Source: an uncultured Candidatus Saccharibacteria bacterium
GTDB taxonomy: Bacteria; Patescibacteriota; Saccharimonadia; Saccharimonadales; Saccharimonadaceae
NCBI GenBank assembly: GCA_948944455.1
Contig: CARBES010000023.1
Coordinates: 1-16,930 of the forward strand
Direction: 5' to 3'
Length of the DNA stretch: 16,930 nucleotides
The notes under the pieces were generated by a model. The model made no database searches, was not told the origin of the DNA, and saw only the letters and a list, made by a program, of their open reading frames with translations. The position numbers and the translations under genes are program-made. Shown here one piece after another: positions 6,681 to 14,259 of this stretch; positions within the stretch are counted from its first letter, which is position 1; the number at the start of each line of letters is the position of its first letter.

Positions 6681-6699
6681 TGTTGTAAAAATTACAACA
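6681..6699 (-). terminator. hairpin abutting the ATPase stop codon
   Basis: An 8-bp perfect stem (6692-6699 with 6681-6688) with a 3-base loop starts immediately after the ATPase stop at 6702-6700. Only three T follow on the minus strand, so it may be a weak terminator or a 3' end-stabilising hairpin. Confidence 0.5.
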
Positions 6700-7452
6700 C
6701 TACAGAATATTCTCGTCGTCAGCAAAAAGTCTTCGTTGCATTGCGACAGGATCTTCAAGATAAGTTTTGTAAGTCTGGTAAATCTCGGTATCTTCGTAGT
6801 TGATAGGCTGAAAATTATTGTTCAGGTCAAGAATTTCGCCGTCGAGATAAGAAATCAGAATCGGCGAATGCGAGGCAATAATGAACTGCGAACCCTGCTT
6901 AGCGAGGTTATCGATATAATAAAGTAGCGTCATTTGACGATTAGGCGAAAGAGCCGCCTCTGGCTCGTCGAGGATGTAGAGGCCGTGTGGATAGAAGCGG
7001 TTCTGGACGAGTTTGAGAAAAGATTCGCCATGCGAGCATTCGTGGAGGTTACCACCATACCGAGGATAGAGCGGGCCAGAATAACACTCCTCGCTCAACC
7101 GCACAACTTCCGAGGCGACATTATAAAAACTTTCCGCGCGCAGGAAGAACTTCGTACGAGGACGATTATATTTGCTAAGCGTAAGATATTCGGAAAGGCC
7201 AGAATGTGTATCTTTCGTATGAAAATTAAAATGATGCGAACCGCCCTCAGGATTGAGGCCGGCGCACACTGCAATAGCTTCGATGAGGGTAGATTTTCCG
7301 GTGCCATTTTCGCCAATCAAGAAAGTGACCGGCCGGTGAAGTTTAAACTCTTCGAAATTGCGCAAAACCGGGATGTTGAAAGGGTAGATATTCGGATCAG
7401 GAATTTCGTCGCGATTGAGTCGCACAGAGCCAATAAAGAGGCCGGATTCCAT
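6700..7452 (-). CDS. predicted AAA/ABC-type ATPase
   Basis: A 250-residue soluble ATPase of the 'predicted ATPase' group with ABC/SMC-like motifs on a short single domain. Walker A is GENGTGKST (47-55). A signature-like CSHGES is at 139-144, Walker B is LYILDEPEAALS (158-169), and the switch histidine is in IIASHSP (His195). The middle (about 70-135) carries family-specific sequence, including NRPRTKFFLRAESFYN. Family members are common but mostly uncharacterised; roles in DNA repair, defence or signalling have been suggested for relatives. The gene starts 3 bases after the lepA stop without a clear Shine-Dalgarno sequence, so it is probably co-transcribed and translated by coupling. No nuclease or toxin gene lies next to it. 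Confidence 0.85.
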   Translation of the reverse strand: MESGLFIGSVRLNRDEIPDPNIYPFNIPVLRNFEEFKLHRPVTFLIGENGTGKSTLIEAIAVCAGLNPEGGSHHFNFHTKDTHSGLSEYLTLSKYNRPRTKFFLRAESFYNVASEVVRLSEECYSGPLYPRYGGNLHECSHGESFLKLVQNRFYPHGLYILDEPEAALSPNRQMTLLYYIDNLAKQGSQFIIASHSPILISYLDGEILDLNNNFQPINYEDTEIYQTYKTYLEDPVAMQRRLFADDENIL

Positions 7453-7455
7453 ATA

Positions 7456-9234
7456 CTAATCTCGTTTCAGCATGACTGTAAAGGCTTCCGAAGGGATATC
7501 GATTTTACCGAAGCGTTTCATGCGAGCTTTGCCTTTCTTCTGCTTGTTGAGAAGTTTTGCCTTACGATCACGGTCGCCAGTATGAATCTTCACGGTAACA
7601 TCCTTGCGATAAGCACCAATGGTTTCGCGAGCAATAATTTTTGCACCAATCGCAGCCTGAAGCGCAACCTCAAAGTTTTGGCGCGGGATAACTTCTTTTA
7701 GCTTCTTTGTCAATTCGCGGCCAAGCGCATCGGCTTCGGTACGGTGACACATAATACTAAGCGCATCCATACGATTCCCCGCCACAAGAAAATCGAGCCG
7801 AACCAAATCTTCGGGGCGGTAGTCGGAGAGTTCGTAGTTAAAGCTAGCGTAGCCCGACGTAATCGACTTGAGCTGATCATAAAAATCCGTCAAAAGGTTT
7901 GCCATTGGCGCTTCAAAATCAATCACGGCACGATCTTCAATATAACCAAGGTTAGTCTGGTGGCCACGTTTTTCGTTAATAAGACCAAGTACGCCGCCAA
8001 TCATCGAGCTCGGCAAGATAATCTCGCCCTTCACCCAGGGCTCACGAATCTCCGCAACTGTCGATTGATCCGGCAAATCGGAAGCCGAACGAATATTTAA
8101 ATCAGTACCATCATTCAGAGTAACTTCGTAGTTTGTGCTCGGATTCGTAATAACAAGATCAAGGTTAAATTCGCGCTCGAGGCGTTCTTTAATAATATCC
8201 ATGTGGAGTAAACCAAGGAAGCCAATCCGAAGACCGAAGCCGAGCACTGGCGAATTTTCCGGTTCAAAATGGAGCGCCGAGTCAGAGAGAGCAAGTTTCT
8301 CGACAGCATCTTTTAGTTCCTGGTATTGGTCGTTTGAAACTGGGAAAAATCCAGCATAGACAAACGGCAAAACATTTTTATAGCCCGGTAGCGGTGTGCT
8401 AGCGGGAGCCTTAGCGAGCGTGACCGTATCACCAACTTTTGCTTCGCGAGTAGTCTTAAGATTAGTGACGATATAACCAATCCCGCCGGCTTGGAGGCTA
8501 GGCGCAGGAGTCATCTTTGGCGTAAGTGCACCAACCTCAAGCGCAAGACCGTCTGCCTCGGCCGCCATCATGCGAATCTCGGAATTTTTAGGAATTTCAC
8601 CCTCAAAAACACGTACATAGAGGATAACCCCACGGTAGTCATCAAAATATGAGTCGAAAATTAGCGCCCGAGTATCATTAAGCTCGGCTGCACGTGGCGC
8701 CGGCGCAGATTCGACGATCCGGTCAAGCACTTTATCAACATTGTAGCCAGTCTTACCAGAAACTGGGATAATTTCTTCGGGCTTGCAACCGAGAAGGTTC
8801 ACAATTTGCGCAGTAACCTTCTCAACATCAGCTGCCGGAAGGTCAACTTTGTTAATTACTGGAATAATATACAAATCCTGCTCAAGAGCGAGATAAACAT
8901 TAGCAAGGGTCTGCGCCTGAATACCTTGGGTTGCATCGACAACAAGCACCGCCGTCTCGACCGCCTGAAGTGAACGCGAAACTTCGTAAGAAAAATCAAC
9001 GTGGCCTGGAGTATCAATCAGATTGAGCTGATACTCCTTCCAATTCATCTGTACTGGAGCGAGTTTGATCGTAATCCCCTTTTCACGTTCAAGTTCCATC
9101 GAATCGAGCAACTGAGACTTCATTTCACGAGCTGAGACAGTGCCAGTTAATTCCATCATGCGATCAGCAATAGTCGATTTACCATGATCAATATGAGCGA
9201 TAATGCAGAAATTACGAATTTTAGCGAGTTCCAT
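7456..9234 (-). CDS. lepA: elongation factor 4 (LepA GTPase)
   Basis: A ribosome-associated translational GTPase linked to translocation control and 30S maturation. It has 592 residues, within the family's 590-610. The GTP-binding domain shows AHIDHGKST (13-21), DTPGHVDFSYEVSRSL (switch 2) and NKVDLP, with EREKGITIK before the switch region. Domains II and III follow. The LepA-specific C-terminal part includes INEKRGHQ, VAGNRMDALS, GAKIIARETIGAYRKDVTVK and DRDRKAKLLNKQKKGKARMK, which binds RNA. It is divergent from tilS across 39 bp. The -10 lies 8 bases before the ATG, so the mRNA is nearly leaderless. Confidence 0.97.
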   Translation of the reverse strand: MELAKIRNFCIIAHIDHGKSTIADRMMELTGTVSAREMKSQLLDSMELEREKGITIKLAPVQMNWKEYQLNLIDTPGHVDFSYEVSRSLQAVETAVLVVDATQGIQAQTLANVYLALEQDLYIIPVINKVDLPAADVEKVTAQIVNLLGCKPEEIIPVSGKTGYNVDKVLDRIVESAPAPRAAELNDTRALIFDSYFDDYRGVILYVRVFEGEIPKNSEIRMMAAEADGLALEVGALTPKMTPAPSLQAGGIGYIVTNLKTTREAKVGDTVTLAKAPASTPLPGYKNVLPFVYAGFFPVSNDQYQELKDAVEKLALSDSALHFEPENSPVLGFGLRIGFLGLLHMDIIKERLEREFNLDLVITNPSTNYEVTLNDGTDLNIRSASDLPDQSTVAEIREPWVKGEIILPSSMIGGVLGLINEKRGHQTNLGYIEDRAVIDFEAPMANLLTDFYDQLKSITSGYASFNYELSDYRPEDLVRLDFLVAGNRMDALSIMCHRTEADALGRELTKKLKEVIPRQNFEVALQAAIGAKIIARETIGAYRKDVTVKIHTGDRDRKAKLLNKQKKGKARMKRFGKIDIPSEAFTVMLKRD

Positions 9235-9242
9235 ATTTTCTA

Positions 9243-9251
9243 ATTATAGCA
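9243..9251 (-). promoter_or_regulatory. extended -10 promoter of lepA
   Basis: TGC-TATAAT on the minus strand (9251-9243) ends 8 bases before the lepA ATG (9234). It is separated from the opposing tilS -10 by only a few bases. Confidence 0.7.
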
Positions 9252-9256
9252 TAATT

Positions 9257-9265
9257 TGATATAAT
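9257..9265 (+). promoter_or_regulatory. extended -10 promoter of tilS
   Basis: TGA-TATAAT ends 8 bases before the tilS ATG (9274). There is no Shine-Dalgarno sequence. Its -35 region would fall inside the lepA promoter, so the two polymerases probably exclude each other. Confidence 0.7.
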
Positions 9266-9273
9266 CAGGAAAT

Positions 9274-10173
9274 ATGGCGAAAATGATTCTAGCGGTATCG
9301 GGCGGTGTAGATTCAATGGTGTTGCTAGACATGGTTTGCCGCACCGAGAAGATCGCGATGAAGGACCTAGTAGTCGCGCACTTCGACCATGGAATTCGAG
9401 AAAACTCGCACGAGGACGCCGAGTTTGTACAGAAAAAGGCAGCGGAGTATGGAGTAACGTTTCGCGAGGAGCGAGTGGAGTTAGGCGAGGGGGCGTCCGA
9501 AGCTGAAGCGCGCGGGAAACGATATGATTTTCTAGGTCGGCTAGCGGAAGAACTAGACGACGGACGCGGAGTAGAAATCTGGACGGCACACCATCTCGAT
9601 GACCTAGTAGAGACAGTAGTAATTAATCTCCTGCGCGGTACCGGCTGGCGAGGACTCAGCGCGCTTGATACTCGCGGGATACGACGACCATTCCTAGAAA
9701 CAGAGCTGTTTTACGAGCCGATGGATAAAGCGGCAATTTTTGAATACGCCGCAAAGCGCCGGCTAGAATACCGCGAAGACCCGTCGAACTCATGGGATGA
9801 ATACCTTCGCAATCGCATACGTCACCAGATGAATAATTCCCCACTGGATTTCGAACAAAAACTGAGAGTTTGGCAACTCTGGCAACGACAAAAAGAGCTG
9901 AAAAAAGAAACCGATCCAGCCGTGAACGGACTTCTGCCACCAGCTGAGGCGGAATGGGAGCGGGGATGGTTCCGAGAACTAGACGGGGATAAACTTGACC
10001 ATAATTTAAGCCTAGAGCTGCTACGCGCCGGAACGATCCGGGCAGGAATTTCGGCTACCAGGCCACAGCTCGAAAATTTCCGCCAAGCGATTATCGACTA
10101 CCTACCCGGAAAGAGTTTTAACCTGCCGGGAGATAGGCTAGTGAAATTCACGAAAAATAGTTTTCGGCTGTAA
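9274..10173 (+). CDS. tilS: tRNA(Ile)-lysidine synthetase
   Basis: This enzyme modifies cytidine 34 of the tRNA-Ile CAU anticodon to lysidine with ATP, so that it reads AUA as isoleucine. The N-type ATP pyrophosphatase loop is SGGVDS (9-14). AHFDHGIRENSHEDAEFV (35-52), AHHLDDLVETVVINLLRGTGWRGLS and YREDPSNSWDEYLRNRIRH are family-typical. The usual Gln of HHxDDQxET is Leu here. With 299 residues it is much shorter than E. coli TilS (about 430). It keeps the catalytic domain plus a short C-terminal segment, a compact form seen in some bacteria. The -10 lies 8 bases before the start. Confidence 0.94.
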   Translation: MAKMILAVSGGVDSMVLLDMVCRTEKIAMKDLVVAHFDHGIRENSHEDAEFVQKKAAEYGVTFREERVELGEGASEAEARGKRYDFLGRLAEELDDGRGVEIWTAHHLDDLVETVVINLLRGTGWRGLSALDTRGIRRPFLETELFYEPMDKAAIFEYAAKRRLEYREDPSNSWDEYLRNRIRHQMNNSPLDFEQKLRVWQLWQRQKELKKETDPAVNGLLPPAEAEWERGWFRELDGDKLDHNLSLELLRAGTIRAGISATRPQLENFRQAIIDYLPGKSFNLPGDRLVKFTKNSFRL

Positions 10174-10191
10174 AGTTATTTCTACGAAGTA

Positions 10192-10218
10192 TGCTATAAT
10201 AACAGCAAATAAGTGGAG
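10192..10218 (+). promoter_or_regulatory. promoter and ribosome-binding site of the galU-like gene
   Basis: TGC-TATAAT spans 10192-10200. Unlike most genes here there is a real leader of about 20 bases, with GGAG at 10215-10218 and an 8-base spacer to the ATG at 10227. Confidence 0.7.
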
Positions 10219-10226
10219 TTTGAGTA

Positions 10227-11072
10227 ATGATTACAAAAGCAATTATTCCGGTAGCAGGTTGGGGTACACGTAGACTGCCGATCACGAAGGTGATTGAGAA
10301 ATCGATGTTACCAGTAGGAGATCGACCACTGGTAGATTATTCAGTACAAGAACTGATTAAGGCCGGGGTGACCGATATCTACATGGTGATCTCGAACGTC
10401 GAACCATGCCAGGTGAAGGCTTTCTATCAAGATAATCTTGCGCTTAATACATATTTAACCGAACGCGGTAAAGCTGATCGACTAAAGTTAGCGAAAACTT
10501 TACCAGACAATGTAAAGATCCATTACATCACACAAGATCCGTCCGGGAAGTACGGTACGGCTGTTCCTATTGCGATGGTGGTTGAGGAATACAACATTGA
10601 TGAGCCAGTGTTGGTTTTTATGGGCGACGATTTTATTTGGAATCCAGGTGGAAAATCCGCCGCGTCCGCATTGCTAGAGTCGCTAGAGGGGGAGGAAGAT
10701 TCAGCAATCTTCGGTGCGCAGATCCCACAAGAAGAAGTGAGCCGTTACGGAGTTTTTTCGGTAAAGGATGGACTACTAACCGAAGTAATCGAAAAACCAA
10801 GCGTCGATGAAGCACCATCAAACCTTATTAACGTAAGTAAATACGTAATGTCACCGAGCCTCCTGCGCGAAATCGTCAGTTATGTGAATTCAAATAATTT
10901 TGGCCCGACCGATCAGGAATACGTCGTAACCGACCCGATCATGAGTTATCTCCAGAAAGGCGGTATCATGCATGTTGCGACGACCGATGGAGAATATCTT
11001 GATGGCGGCACAGTGCAGGGATGGCTACATGCGAATAACGTGGTTTGCGGCGGAGAAAATAGGGCTAGATAG
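10227..11072 (+). CDS. galU: UTP-glucose-1-phosphate uridylyltransferase-like nucleotidyltransferase
   Basis: A 281-residue sugar-phosphate nucleotidyltransferase. The family would make UDP-glucose from UTP and glucose-1-phosphate for surface glycans. The nucleotide-binding N-terminus is KAIIPVAGWGTRRLPITKVIEKSMLPVGDRPLVDYSVQEL in outline: GxGTRxLP at 12-18, with Lys at 21 and 25. The metal-binding acidic motif is VFMGDDF. RYGVF ... VIEKP ... APSNLINVSKYVMSP follows the GalU pattern closely. Near the C-terminus the usual 'YDxGxKxGYL' is LDGGTVQGWL: the lysine is Val and the aromatic is Trp. The sugar specificity is therefore less certain and another hexose-1-phosphate is possible. It has its own promoter and a standard ribosome-binding site. 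Confidence 0.85.
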   Translation: MITKAIIPVAGWGTRRLPITKVIEKSMLPVGDRPLVDYSVQELIKAGVTDIYMVISNVEPCQVKAFYQDNLALNTYLTERGKADRLKLAKTLPDNVKIHYITQDPSGKYGTAVPIAMVVEEYNIDEPVLVFMGDDFIWNPGGKSAASALLESLEGEEDSAIFGAQIPQEEVSRYGVFSVKDGLLTEVIEKPSVDEAPSNLINVSKYVMSPSLLREIVSYVNSNNFGPTDQEYVVTDPIMSYLQKGGIMHVATTDGEYLDGGTVQGWLHANNVVCGGENRAR

Positions 11073-11092
11073 CTAGTTAATCTGGGGTTTTG

Positions 11093-11140
11093 ATATCACC
11101 GGATGGATGTTCTGAAAAATGATTATTCATCTGGTGATAT
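11093..11140 (+). repeat. 13-bp inverted repeat overlapping the murA promoter
   Basis: ATATCACCGGATG (11093-11105) is mirrored by CATCTGGTGATAT (11128-11140), with one mismatch that would be a G-U pair in RNA. The arms are separated by 22 bases. The right arm lies between the expected -35 position and the -10 of the HTH-MurA gene. No T-tract follows, so an operator is more likely than a terminator for the preceding galU-like gene. Confidence 0.6.
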
Positions 11141-11146
11141 AAAGTA

Positions 11147-11155
11147 TGGTATAAT
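11147..11155 (+). promoter_or_regulatory. extended -10 promoter of the HTH-murA gene (leaderless)
   Basis: TGG-TATAAT ends 6 bases before the ATG at 11162, the same spacing as for the MerR gene. This predicts that transcription starts at or next to the initiation codon. Confidence 0.75.
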
Positions 11156-11161
11156 AGAGCC

Positions 11162-12796
11162 ATGAAACGAAATAGGCAAGACCCAAGTTACCAGGAAGCA
11201 ATCGGGCGTGTAGTCGAGCGATTACGCACGGAGAAAGGCTGGACGCAGGCACAGCTGGCCGAGGCGATCGGCACGAGTCAATCAGCGATCCACCGCATTG
11301 AGAAAGGCCGACAGAATATTTCCCTCGATTTAACGAAAAAACTTTCAGCGGCACTAGGTGGACAAATTCTCTCTGTTAATGACAGTGTCACTCAGAGCTA
11401 CTCCATCCATGGTGGCAAGGAGCTCCATGGTGAAGCAACAATCAACACAAGTAAAAATGCAGCAGTAGCTTTGTTGTGTGCTTCATTACTAAATTCTGGA
11501 ACAACCCGGCTGAAACACCTTGCCCGGATCGAAGAGGTCTTCCGAATTATTGAAGTTCTGGAGTCAATCGGCGTAAAGTGCCGTTGGATTAACGACAATC
11601 GTGATCTAGAAATTATATCACCAGATGAATTAAGTATTGACAGCATAAACGTCGAGGCAGCACGTAAAACTCGGTCGATTTTGATGCTGATGGGGCCACT
11701 ATTACATAAGTTCAAGAAGTTCCGTTTACCTTACGCTGGGGGATGCACACTCGGGACGCGTACGATCGAGCCACACCTCAGGGCGCTTTCGGCTTTTGGG
11801 CTAAAAGTGGATGCGACAAATTGTAGCGGGTTCTATGAGGCGACTGTAGCGCCGCTCAAGCCAACCATAAAGCCTGAAGGAATGAACCCAGGACGGAAGC
11901 CGGAGCGTGACAAAGCACCATATATCGACCAGGTTGAGGCGCCATTTCCACCGAAGCGAATTGTTTTGATTGAGCGAGGTGATACAGTGACCGAAAACGC
12001 CTTGATGGCGGCAGCGCTCTATCCGGGAGAAACAACAATCGTTGGCGCATCATCAAATTATATGGTGCAAGATCTTTGCTTCTTTTTAGAAAAGCTTGGA
12101 GTCAAAGTGCGCGGGATTGGTTCAACGACACTCGTCGTACGCGGCAAAGCTGAAATTCGTACTGAAATAGAATACTCACCGGCAGAAGATCCAATCGAAG
12201 CAATGTCGTTCATCGCGGTCGCGCTAGTAACGAAATCTTGCTTGACGATTCGCCGAGCACCAGTTGAATTTCTTGAAATTGAGTTAGAAATCTTGAAGAG
12301 TATGGGGGCGAAGATTGATCGCTCGCCAGAATACTATAGCGCTAACGGACGAACGCGCTTAGTGGATTTGAAAATCCGAAAAGCAGATTTAGTTGCACCG
12401 ACCGATAAAATCGCGCCGATGCCCTTTCCTGGCCTCAACATCGACAATCTACCATTTTTTGGGGTGATTGCGGCGACAGCGAAAGGCAGAACACTGATTC
12501 ATGATTGGGTATTTGAAAACCGTGCGGTATATTTAACTTATTTAGAGAACCTGAACGCAAAGGTGGAACTCCTAGATGCCCACCGCGTCTATATAGAGGG
12601 GCCGACGAATTGGCGCGCAGCAGAGCTCGTCGCACCACCAGCTTTGCGCCCGGCAGTGGTTGTGATGATTGCTATGCTTGCAGCCCCAGGAAATTCAATT
12701 CTAAGAAACATTTATTCAATTAACCGTGGGTATCAGGATTTTGCAACACGGCTAAACTCGCTCGGAGCAAATATTAAACCACTGATGGGGATTTAG
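11162..12796 (+). CDS. murA: HTH-domain fusion to UDP-GlcNAc enolpyruvyltransferase (MurA)
   Basis: MurA catalyses the first committed step of peptidoglycan synthesis, adding enolpyruvate from PEP to UDP-GlcNAc. The 544-residue protein carries an N-terminal Cro/C1-type helix-turn-helix (about 12-66: LRTEKGWTQAQLAEAIGTSQSAIHRIEKGR). The enolpyruvyltransferase fold starts near residue 78. Catalytic positions are intact: Lys98-Asn99 in TSKNAA, Cys195 in AGGCTLGTR (the PEP-binding, fosfomycin-target cysteine), Asp428 in PFPGLNID, Arg454 in FENRAVYL, and the C-terminal INRGYQDFATRL. About 30 extra residues, rich in Pro and Lys, lie between 230 and 262 relative to ordinary MurA. The HTH plus the dyad at its promoter suggest the enzyme regulates its own gene; this is inference. 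The leaderless start is set by the -10 at 11150-11155. Confidence 0.93.
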   Translation: MKRNRQDPSYQEAIGRVVERLRTEKGWTQAQLAEAIGTSQSAIHRIEKGRQNISLDLTKKLSAALGGQILSVNDSVTQSYSIHGGKELHGEATINTSKNAAVALLCASLLNSGTTRLKHLARIEEVFRIIEVLESIGVKCRWINDNRDLEIISPDELSIDSINVEAARKTRSILMLMGPLLHKFKKFRLPYAGGCTLGTRTIEPHLRALSAFGLKVDATNCSGFYEATVAPLKPTIKPEGMNPGRKPERDKAPYIDQVEAPFPPKRIVLIERGDTVTENALMAAALYPGETTIVGASSNYMVQDLCFFLEKLGVKVRGIGSTTLVVRGKAEIRTEIEYSPAEDPIEAMSFIAVALVTKSCLTIRRAPVEFLEIELEILKSMGAKIDRSPEYYSANGRTRLVDLKIRKADLVAPTDKIAPMPFPGLNIDNLPFFGVIAATAKGRTLIHDWVFENRAVYLTYLENLNAKVELLDAHRVYIEGPTNWRAAELVAPPALRPAVVVMIAMLAAPGNSILRNIYSINRGYQDFATRLNSLGANIKPLMGI

Positions 12797-12799
12797 TGA

Positions 12800-14002
12800 A
12801 TGCTAGAAGTCGGACTAACAGCGTTAGAAACGCTAGCCAAATATTATGATGGCGAGGAATTGGGCGTCTGGGAAGGCGATTTCATTCGTAACGAGAAACG
12901 GCGCGGAATCAAGCTACCTGGAATTTTACGGGAATTCCTAGAGAAATATGGGTATACTGACGTCAACTTGGGCAAAAATCAGCTCTGGTTGCCAGATAAA
13001 ATAGACCCAGACAAAGCGAAAGTTGATGGCGAATTAAAAGACATACTGATCATCGGATCATTTCATGATAACTTAGTAGCGATCCTAGCAGAAGACTACG
13101 ACAAAGAGAATCCAACAATCTATTTTGACGATTTACCAGAGGAAAACGGCGAGGAGATAACGCTAGTATTTCATAAATCCGATCTGGATTTCAAGGAATT
13201 TCTAAAGATTTTAGTCTTAGAAAGCCCGGCGATATATAATAATTCCCTGGTTTGCGACAATCCAGAAGACGTGAAAGAGTCACTCAAAGAATATGAGTCA
13301 GAAGAGCTATCGAAGGTTTTGTACGAGACGGCACGACCGGGACGCTTTATCTGCTGGGATGCGAAAAAGGAAGAATTCTTAGCTGTCTTAATGGCGCCGG
13401 AACAGGAAATTTTAGTTCGGTTTGCACCAGGTTTTTCAGCACGTGAGTTAGAAAGCATATTAAATAAAGAATTTTACGAAAATGGAGAAAGTTGTGATTA
13501 TGAGCACGCCTTAAAAATCGCCCTGAAACTCATCGACTTTCTAGAAAAGCGAAACGGTGGGATATTTCTAGCGGAGAAGTATATGCAAGCAGGGCGTTGC
13601 TATTGGGCGTTAAAAAGATGGCGCGAAACAGAAGAATTTTATCAAAAGGCGGAGCAAATTTTTGCCCGAGAAATGCGTACAACTACTCAAAAATGTCAGA
13701 GTTTTTATGAAAATTTGGGTAATTTTTATCTGGCAAAAGAAGATATTTTTAAAAGCCAGGCAGCCTATCGCGAGGTTGACCGGATTTGCGATTTTCTTGG
13801 GACCGGTGGCACGCGCCAAAAGGGCAATCGACTTCTCCAACAAGCAGCAGTAATGATAGAAAGCAACAAACTCGAAAAGGCAATCGAACTCTATAACCAA
13901 GCACTAGAAATCTTCCAAGAAGAACCCAAGGAGTGCAAATACGAGATCGCTCGCTGCCAACAATTACGTGGCGAAGCTAAGAAAAAGCTTAAGCAGAACT
14001 AG
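12800..14002 (+). CDS. SUKH (SMI1/KNR4)-like protein with C-terminal TPR repeats
   Basis: A 400-residue soluble acidic protein. Residues about 1-160 resemble the SMI1/KNR4 (SUKH) fold: IKLPGILREFLEKYGYTDVNLG near 34-55 is the characteristic 'LP...REFL..YG' segment, followed by alternating strands and charged helices. Residues about 165-250 are less clear. From about 255 to 395 several tetratricopeptide-like helix pairs appear (YMQAGRCYWALKRWRETEEFY, FYENLGNFYLAKEDIF, AVMIESNKLEKAIELYNQAL). SUKH proteins often act as immunity proteins to polymorphic toxins, but also have non-immunity roles. No toxin is adjacent. It starts 3 bases after the murA stop, with only a weak GGGG upstream, so it is probably co-expressed with HTH-murA. 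The SUKH call is from motif recognition only. Confidence 0.7.
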   Translation: MLEVGLTALETLAKYYDGEELGVWEGDFIRNEKRRGIKLPGILREFLEKYGYTDVNLGKNQLWLPDKIDPDKAKVDGELKDILIIGSFHDNLVAILAEDYDKENPTIYFDDLPEENGEEITLVFHKSDLDFKEFLKILVLESPAIYNNSLVCDNPEDVKESLKEYESEELSKVLYETARPGRFICWDAKKEEFLAVLMAPEQEILVRFAPGFSARELESILNKEFYENGESCDYEHALKIALKLIDFLEKRNGGIFLAEKYMQAGRCYWALKRWRETEEFYQKAEQIFAREMRTTTQKCQSFYENLGNFYLAKEDIFKSQAAYREVDRICDFLGTGGTRQKGNRLLQQAAVMIESNKLEKAIELYNQALEIFQEEPKECKYEIARCQQLRGEAKKKLKQN

Positions 14003-14228
14003 TGAATACGGCCGGATCAGGATAATAATAAAGAGTTCGAGTAGGGTTTTGGTATAAAAAAGCGATTTTTAATGCACTTGTGCTTGTTATTTTAAAACGA
14101 TTTGTTATATAGTGACGACAAGCCTGCGGGTTAAGCGAAAGACGCGTATTTTGCTCAGGTTTTTGCCAAATGTTTTTATGTCACCATGAAGAGTGTATGT
14201 AGAATATAGGCAAAAGCAGCTCTAGAGG
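14003..14228 (+). other. spacer before recA with possible RNA structure
   Basis: No gene is visible in these 226 bases. A -35/-10-like pair (TTGTTA near 14088, TATATA near 14106) precedes nested complementary arms: GTGAC 14112-14116 with GTCAC 14180-14184, AAGCCTG 14120-14126 with CAGGTTT 14156-14162 (one G-U), and GCG 14135-14137 with CGC 14143-14145. A competing pair is TTTTGCC 14161-14167 with GGCAAAA 14209-14215. The AAGCCTG/CAGGTTTTT arm with its T run could terminate the upstream operon. No obvious SOS-type operator was seen. Confidence 0.35.
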
Positions 14229-14255
14229 TGTTATAATATACTTAATAAAGGAAGG
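14229..14255 (+). promoter_or_regulatory. recA promoter and ribosome-binding site
   Basis: TGT-TATAAT (14229-14237) is followed by a short leader with AAAGGAAGG (14247-14255), 4 bases before the ATG at 14260. With galU this is one of the promoters in the window with a clear ribosome-binding site. Confidence 0.75.
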
Positions 14256-14259
14256 TAAT

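Noticed and set aside
6934..7701. 255-codon plus-strand open frame
   Set aside because: It runs antisense across the ATPase and lepA genes, has no promoter or ribosome-binding site and no recognisable domain. The opposite strand encodes intact conserved proteins.
9221..9589. 122-codon minus-strand open frame over the start of tilS
   Set aside because: It is antisense to the conserved PP-loop region of tilS and covers the divergent promoters; its composition is low-complexity Arg/Leu/Ser.
14003..14259. SOS (LexA-type) operator upstream of recA
   Set aside because: No GAAC...GTTC or CTGT...ACAG dyad of convincing quality was seen, and no lexA is in the window.
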